25,609 nt of DNA from positions 1 to 25,609 of the forward strand of contig CBFIII010000051.1 in NCBI GenBank assembly GCA_965662645.1, in the 5' to 3' direction. Each line of letters opens with the position of its first letter. Positions within the stretch are counted from its first letter, which is position 1. The translations under genes were made by a program, and so were the position numbers. The stretch is from UBA5342 sp965662645 (GTDB taxonomy: Bacteria > Bacteroidota > Bacteroidia > Bacteroidales > UBA5342). The notes under the pieces are model-generated. The model ran no database searches, was not told where the DNA came from, and saw only the letters and a program-made list of their open reading frames with translations. Of this stretch, positions 21,632 through 25,609 are shown in pieces.

Positions 21632-22990
21632 ATGCAATCAAAAAAAGTGCAAGATTTCATCGACAATTTTATGTCGGAACTGATCAGGAAAAACCCTAAC
21701 GAACCTGAATTTCACCAAGCAGTTAAAGTAGTAGTAGAAAATGTAGCTCCATATATATTGGAGAATCCTATTTATATCAAGCATAAAATTCTTGAACGAA
21801 TGACAGAACCTGAAAGAATAATCAGCTTCAGGGTGCCTTGGTTAGATGACAAAGGTGAAATACAGATAAATAAAGGTTACAGAGTACAGATGAACAGTGC
21901 CATTGGACCATACAAAGGTGGTCTTCGTTTTCATCCAGGAGTAAATCAAGGTATTTTTAAATTTCTTGCTTTTGAACAAACATTGAAAAATTCATTAACC
22001 TCACTACCTATGGGTGGCGCAAAAGGAGGAACGGATTTTTGTGCCAAAGGAAAAACGGATTTTGAAGTCATGAAGTTTTGTCAATCGTTTATTACCGAGT
22101 TACAACGTCACGTAGGTTCGTTTACTGATGTACCTGCTGGAGATATAGGTGTAGGAGGTCGCGAAATTGGCTATATGTTTGGTCAATACAAACGAGTAAC
22201 AAACAGATTTGTAGGTGTTTTAACCGGCAAAGGAAACGAATTTGGAGGTAGTCTTTTACGCCCTGAAGCAACTGGTTATGGTCTTGTGTATTTCGTTAGA
22301 GAAATGTTAAAAGCAAAAAAAGATTCAATTAAAGGAAAATCTTTTGTTGTCAGCGGTTCTGGAAATGTATCCCAATATGCTATCGAAAAGATAATTGAGT
22401 TAGGAGGTAAAGTATTAACAGCGTCTGACTCTAACGGTTATATTTATGACAGTGAAGGTATTGATTCAGAAAAATTAGAACACATTAAAGTTCTTAAAAA
22501 TGATTACAGAGCAAGAATATCTGAATATATAGTCGAATATCCTAATGCTAGCTATCATGCCAATGAAAAACCTTGGGGTGTAAAATGTGACATTGCCTTA
22601 CCTTGTGCTACACAAAATGAGTTAGCAGAAGCAGATGCACAACTACTTGTGAAAAATGGCTGTATCTGTGTTGCTGAAGGAGCTAATATGCCTTGTTTAC
22701 CTGAAGCAGTTAATATATTCAATGAAAACAACGTCATGTTTGCCCCAGGTAAAGCTGCAAATGCTGGAGGTGTGGCTACATCGGGACTTGAAATGACACA
22801 AAACTCAATGAGAATTTCATGGACACGCGAAGCAGTAGATGAAAAACTAAATAGCATCATGACAAACATACATGATACTTGTGCCCAATATGGTACTGAA
22901 GCTGATGGTTCTATTAACTATGTAAAAGGAGCAAACATTTGTGGTTTTATAAAAGTAGCTAATGCCATGATTACTCAAGGAGTGGTATAA
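21632..22990 (+). CDS. gdhA: NADP-specific glutamate dehydrogenase (hexameric type)
   Basis: This 452-aa cytoplasmic enzyme aminates 2-oxoglutarate with ammonium and NADPH to give glutamate, a main ammonium-assimilation route. Motifs: YKGGLRFHPGVN with K95 binding the substrate carboxylate; PMGGAKGGTDF with catalytic K131; PAGDIGVGGREIGYMFG with D171; a Rossmann motif SGSGNVSQYA (241-250); and ASDSNGY (about 264-270), where the residue pattern after the second strand fits NADP rather than NAD. Length and motifs match the E. coli GdhA class. It has a long structured upstream region and is followed by a strong terminator, so it is a single-gene unit, possibly under attenuation control. Confidence 0.97.
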   Translation: MQSKKVQDFIDNFMSELIRKNPNEPEFHQAVKVVVENVAPYILENPIYIKHKILERMTEPERIISFRVPWLDDKGEIQINKGYRVQMNSAIGPYKGGLRFHPGVNQGIFKFLAFEQTLKNSLTSLPMGGAKGGTDFCAKGKTDFEVMKFCQSFITELQRHVGSFTDVPAGDIGVGGREIGYMFGQYKRVTNRFVGVLTGKGNEFGGSLLRPEATGYGLVYFVREMLKAKKDSIKGKSFVVSGSGNVSQYAIEKIIELGGKVLTASDSNGYIYDSEGIDSEKLEHIKVLKNDYRARISEYIVEYPNASYHANEKPWGVKCDIALPCATQNELAEADAQLLVKNGCICVAEGANMPCLPEAVNIFNENNVMFAPGKAANAGGVATSGLEMTQNSMRISWTREAVDEKLNSIMTNIHDTCAQYGTEADGSINYVKGANICGFIKVANAMITQGVV

Positions 22991-23006
22991 ATTACAATTA
23001 TAAAAC

Positions 23007-23022
23007 TTTGACACTTGTCAAA
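23007..23022 (+). other. Small palindrome TTTGAC-ACTT-GTCAAA after gdhA
   Basis: A perfect 6-bp inverted repeat around four bases lies 16 bp after the gdhA stop and just before the main terminator. It could protect the mRNA 3' end or add to termination. Confidence 0.4.
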
Positions 23023-23034
23023 CTATAAGTTAGT

Positions 23035-23061
23035 AAGTCAGGGGAATTCCTCCCCTGACTT
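23035..23061 (+). terminator. Strong intrinsic terminator of gdhA
   Basis: AAGTCAGGGG (23035-23044) pairs perfectly with CCCCTGACTT (23052-23061) around a 7-nt loop, followed by CTTATTTTAT. This is the most GC-rich hairpin in the window outside the dispersed repeats. Confidence 0.88.
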
Positions 23062-23162
23062 CTTATTTTATACACCATCCTTTTCAATCCAGACATCCCA
23101 CCCCCACCTCAATACTCTGATTTTTAATCTGACGAATAGAAAAAACAAGCATAAGAGCTACT

Positions 23163-23285
23163 AAGTAGTAGAAAATAAATAATGTACTATTTTTTAAAAT
23201 ACCGTTTAGTTATACCATACTGAGTTTTCAGTCATCAGTTTACAGTCTGCTTTTAAAATACAATATTTAACGATTTCTACTACTT
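23163..23285. repeat. Segment bounded by a perfect 12-bp inverted repeat
   Basis: AAGTAGTAGAAA (23163-23174) is the exact inverse of TTTCTACTACTT (23274-23285). Inside are the direct repeat TTTTAAAATAC (twice, 49 bp apart) and a small hairpin ACTGA-GTTT-TCAGT (23219-23232). The size and layout could suit a MITE-like remnant or a structured transcript; there is no second copy in the window to compare. Confidence 0.4.
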
Positions 23286-23357
23286 ATAAGCATCTATACA
23301 CCATAATTTTTTCTAAAATAGATAATCAAACGGCAGGTAAAAAACCTCATGTTTTTT

Positions 23358-25337
23358 TTATAATTCATTATTAAACAATTCATAAGCCAAATTAATTTGC
23401 TCTGGATTACCAAGCAAGTAAGCCGTATCATTAGCTTGAAACACAGTATCTGGATTAGGATGTTCAAGGATAATAGTATCCCGTTTTATAGCTAAAAGCG
23501 TCACCCCTGTCTTTTTTCGTAATTGAATTTGAGAAAGTGATTTTCCATCAGCAGAAGATTTTTTTTCTATACTAATGGCATTAATATTCATATTCTGTAG
23601 CTCATCAAAAATAGAGGGCTGATTTACAGTATCTTTCTCTGAAAATTCTCCCAAATTTAACTTTCTAATATGAGTTAACATACGATTAACCTCTTTTTTA
23701 GGATATAATTTCCTAACCAAAATACGGTTAAATAAATCGAGAGCTACTTCAAGCTTTTCAGGTAATACCTGATCTGCCCCAAGCCTATATAATTGTTTCA
23801 CATCGGAGATATGTTTGGCTCGTGCAATAATATAAACTTGTTTATTCAATCTTCTCACTTTTTCGATAATGGCCATAGAAGGAATTAATCGGCCAACAGA
23901 AACGATAACAATATCAGCGGTATCCACATGAGCATTCAATAATATAGGTTCATTAACAGCATCACCATAAACAACCAAATCGCCTTTCTCCATTTTTTCT
24001 TTCGCAATTAAAGGATCGAAAATAACAGATATGTGAGGTAAATTATTGAGTTTTGCCATTAAGGAGAGTTTTAAGGCACTAGTATCTGTTCCAATAACCA
24101 CTAAGTGATTTTTAAAATCAGGTATTTCAATTTTTGTTAATGGGAATAATCCATCTATCAAAAATTGAGGAAGAGGTAATTTCAACAAAACATCAGACAA
24201 CGGTTTTGCTGCTCTCATTAAAAATGGGGTTAAAGCCATTGTAATGACCGCAACAGCTAAGAAGAGTTGATAAAAATGATCATTGATAATTGCATTATCT
24301 AATCCAATCTTGGCGAGAATAAATGAAAATTCTCCAACCTGACTTAAGGCCAAACCAACCAACACCGTACCGCGCAAAGTATGACCTAAAATAAACCCTG
24401 TACCACCTGCAATTATTGTTTTAATCACAATAACCAAAACAACACTAAAAAGAACCAATAAATAATTATCTACTACAAATGATAAGTCCAACAACATACC
24501 GATGGAAACAAAAAAGAAACTGGTAAACGTGTCTTTAAAGGGAATCAAATTGGAAAAAGCATTATGGCTATAAGGAGATTCTGAAATCATTAATCCCGCC
24601 AAGAAAGCACCAAAAGCGAGAGACATGCCTAACTGTGATGTTAAAAGAGCTATGGAGAGACAAATAAGGAAGATACTCATCATAAAGAGCTCTTGATTTT
24701 TTGTCATAGCTATAATATACAGCAGCTTTGGCAGTAGCCATTTATTTCCTACGTAAACAAAAGCGATAATAAAAATAGCTTTTAATGCAAGCATTAATAA
24801 CTCACGAGTGATATTCACATCACTTTTCCCTAACATATTAGCAAACAACAATAAGGGAACCAATAATAAATCTTGATAGATAAGAACACCCAAGATAGTT
24901 CGTCCATAATTGGAAGAAAGTTCAGAACGTTCTTGCAAAAGCTTTAAGACAAGAGCAGAACTACTTAAGGCGACAAGAAAACCAATGAACAATCCGGTTT
25001 GCCAGTTAAGATCATAAAAGATGGAGATGATATAAAATACACCTGCGGTTACCGAGACTTGCACAAAACCACCAAAGAATACGATTCTTCTTATTTTTAA
25101 GAGATGTTTTAATGAAAATTCCAATCCGATGGTGAAAAGCAATAAAATGACACCTATTTCCGCCAACACTTCTATTTCATGTTCTTCATCTATCAAAGAG
25201 AGTAAATGTGGTCCCGCAATCATACCCGTTAACAGATAACCTATAACTGTAGGTACTTTTAATTTAGTAAAAACTAAATTGACCAATGTTGATAAAGCAA
25301 ATATGATAACTATATCAGTAAGTATTGAAAATTCCAT
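23358..25337 (-). CDS. CPA2-family cation:proton antiporter (KefB/KefC-like) with TrkA-N and TrkA-C domains
   Basis: This 659-aa inner-membrane transporter exchanges monovalent cations (probably K+ or Na+) for protons. Residues 1 to about 385 form the membrane domain with 12-13 helices and CPA2-type stretches such as VIGYLLTGMIAGP, IGVILLLFTIGLEFSL and LGMSLAFGAFLAGLMISE. A cytoplasmic TrkA-N (RCK) domain covers about 405-525, and a TrkA-C domain the last ~70 residues. The RCK nucleotide loop reads VVIGTDTSAL where GxGxxG is usual, so NAD(H) binding may be weakened. Glutathione gating as in E. coli KefC cannot be inferred. It is convergent with gdhA and is followed by the gap with repeat structures. 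Confidence 0.93.
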   Translation of the reverse strand: MEFSILTDIVIIFALSTLVNLVFTKLKVPTVIGYLLTGMIAGPHLLSLIDEEHEIEVLAEIGVILLLFTIGLEFSLKHLLKIRRIVFFGGFVQVSVTAGVFYIISIFYDLNWQTGLFIGFLVALSSSALVLKLLQERSELSSNYGRTILGVLIYQDLLLVPLLLFANMLGKSDVNITRELLMLALKAIFIIAFVYVGNKWLLPKLLYIIAMTKNQELFMMSIFLICLSIALLTSQLGMSLAFGAFLAGLMISESPYSHNAFSNLIPFKDTFTSFFFVSIGMLLDLSFVVDNYLLVLFSVVLVIVIKTIIAGGTGFILGHTLRGTVLVGLALSQVGEFSFILAKIGLDNAIINDHFYQLFLAVAVITMALTPFLMRAAKPLSDVLLKLPLPQFLIDGLFPLTKIEIPDFKNHLVVIGTDTSALKLSLMAKLNNLPHISVIFDPLIAKEKMEKGDLVVYGDAVNEPILLNAHVDTADIVIVSVGRLIPSMAIIEKVRRLNKQVYIIARAKHISDVKQLYRLGADQVLPEKLEVALDLFNRILVRKLYPKKEVNRMLTHIRKLNLGEFSEKDTVNQPSIFDELQNMNINAISIEKKSSADGKSLSQIQLRKKTGVTLLAIKRDTIILEHPNPDTVFQANDTAYLLGNPEQINLAYELFNNEL

Positions 25338-25386
25338 ATTTTTAAAGATTTATGGAAACCCGATTGTTTTGCTTCTTTATTATTTC

Positions 25387-25478
25387 AATCCCACATTGTG
25401 GGTTTAATTCTCTGTAGCTTGCTGCAAATAATAAAATGTTCTTCAACTAAATGCCTCGTTAGCTTGTCCCGAGGTTGT
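25387..25478 (+). repeat. Dispersed structured repeat, copy 2 (92 bp)
   Basis: It is 86 of 92 identical to the reverse complement of 9184-9275. The hairpins CCCAC-ATT-GTGGG and TGTAG-CTTG-CTGCA are intact, while the inner part of the third (CCTCG...CGAGG) is partly unpaired. The second hairpin has T-A where copy 1 has C-G at the base of the stem, a compensatory change. It lies upstream of the antiporter gene, inside the last 220 bp before the terminal inverted repeat. Confidence 0.85.
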
Positions 25479-25535
25479 GGACTATAACTATAGAAAGAAA
25501 AGCCATTGTAGTCATTAATTATTATGGTTTAATAA

Positions 25536-25609
25536 TAACCTGAGTTCGACATTAAATTCTAGCCACAGAAAGATATATTATTAGTCTGTTTATGCTTGCA
25601 ATTTAGAAG
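25536..25609. repeat. Right arm of 74-bp perfect terminal inverted repeat
   Basis: Exact reverse complement of 4-77, running to the last base of the window. The inner edge reads ACCTGAGTTCGAC. The interior flanks of the two arms show no similarity, so the repeat boundary is sharp, as expected for an insertion-sequence end. Confidence 0.9.

Larger units (their letters stand above)
22991..23357. other. 367-bp intergenic region between gdhA and the antiporter gene
   Basis: This convergent gap holds the gdhA terminator (23035-23061). Next comes a 123-bp segment bounded by a perfect 12-bp inverted repeat (23163-23174 and 23274-23285), which contains an 11-bp direct repeat TTTTAAAATAC (23192-23202 and 23251-23261). 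A short run of T on the minus strand follows the antiporter stop. No ORF or RNA gene is recognisable. Confidence 0.75.

Noticed and set aside
22555..22869. Antisense ORF inside gdhA
   Set aside because: It lies opposite a highly conserved coding region; its codons simply mirror gdhA.
1..25609. Circular replicon suggested by matching ends
   Set aside because: The ends match in inverted, not direct, orientation, and the gene content is chromosomal.

Overview
The window is 25.6 kb of low-GC DNA, almost certainly a chromosomal contig from a member of the Bacteroidota, most likely the order Bacteroidales. Three things point there: the gene content (parA-parB-DUF5683-mltD-DUF3467, yajC/ybbR, a small PD-(D/E)xK HSDR_N protein, DUF5715, a DUF7935-like protein); the lack of strong Shine-Dalgarno sequences; and several promoters of the Bacteroidota form TTTG-N19/20-TAnnTTTG. 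The genus cannot be fixed from the sequence. I see no rRNA, tRNA, CRISPR array, prophage or intact transposase.

Layout. 1-77 is an arm of a 74-bp perfect terminal inverted repeat. 78-2069 (minus) is a Sua5/YrdC-type tRNA modification gene followed by a polyprenyl glycosylphosphotransferase. 2185-4165 (plus) holds a lipocalin, a SIRT5-like sirtuin and a small outer-membrane barrel. 4162-9139 (minus) holds an orphan receiver protein, YbbR, an HdeD/DUF308 membrane protein, YajC and a patatin-barrel (type Vd-like) protein. 9274-10618 (minus) is YqeY, a tandem ACT protein and the HSDR_N protein. 10896-11997 (plus) is a two-gene membrane pair. 12014-17156 (minus) is the chromosome-segregation and cell-wall block: KdsC, ParA, ParB, DUF5683, MltD and DUF3467. 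17353-20949 (plus) is a WbpD/WlbB-type acetyltransferase, a DUF5715 protein with an M15-like zinc motif, and a large TPR protein. 20950-21631 is non-coding and carries a near-consensus promoter followed by several hairpins, upstream of glutamate dehydrogenase (21632-22990). 23358-25337 (minus) is a CPA2/Kef-type antiporter. The window ends with a dispersed repeat and the second arm of the terminal inverted repeat.

Most genes are envelope and core-cell functions: lipid-linked sugar transfer, Kdo synthesis (KdsC), sugar acetylation, peptidoglycan cleavage (MltD, perhaps DUF5715), protein export (YajC) and surface proteins, alongside chromosome partition and nitrogen assimilation. No obvious defence island or biosynthetic cluster is present.

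The most unusual signals are non-coding. (i) A 92-bp dispersed repeat occurs in two inverted copies (9184-9275, 25387-25478), with a decayed third copy at 15645-15725. It folds into hairpins with CUUG loops, and one base pair changes in a compensatory way between the two good copies. (ii) The 74-bp inverted repeat at the two window ends is probably the end of a multicopy insertion sequence. (iii) A 480-nt structured leader or small RNA, with a terminator-like hairpin just before gdhA, suggests transcription attenuation or a separate RNA gene.
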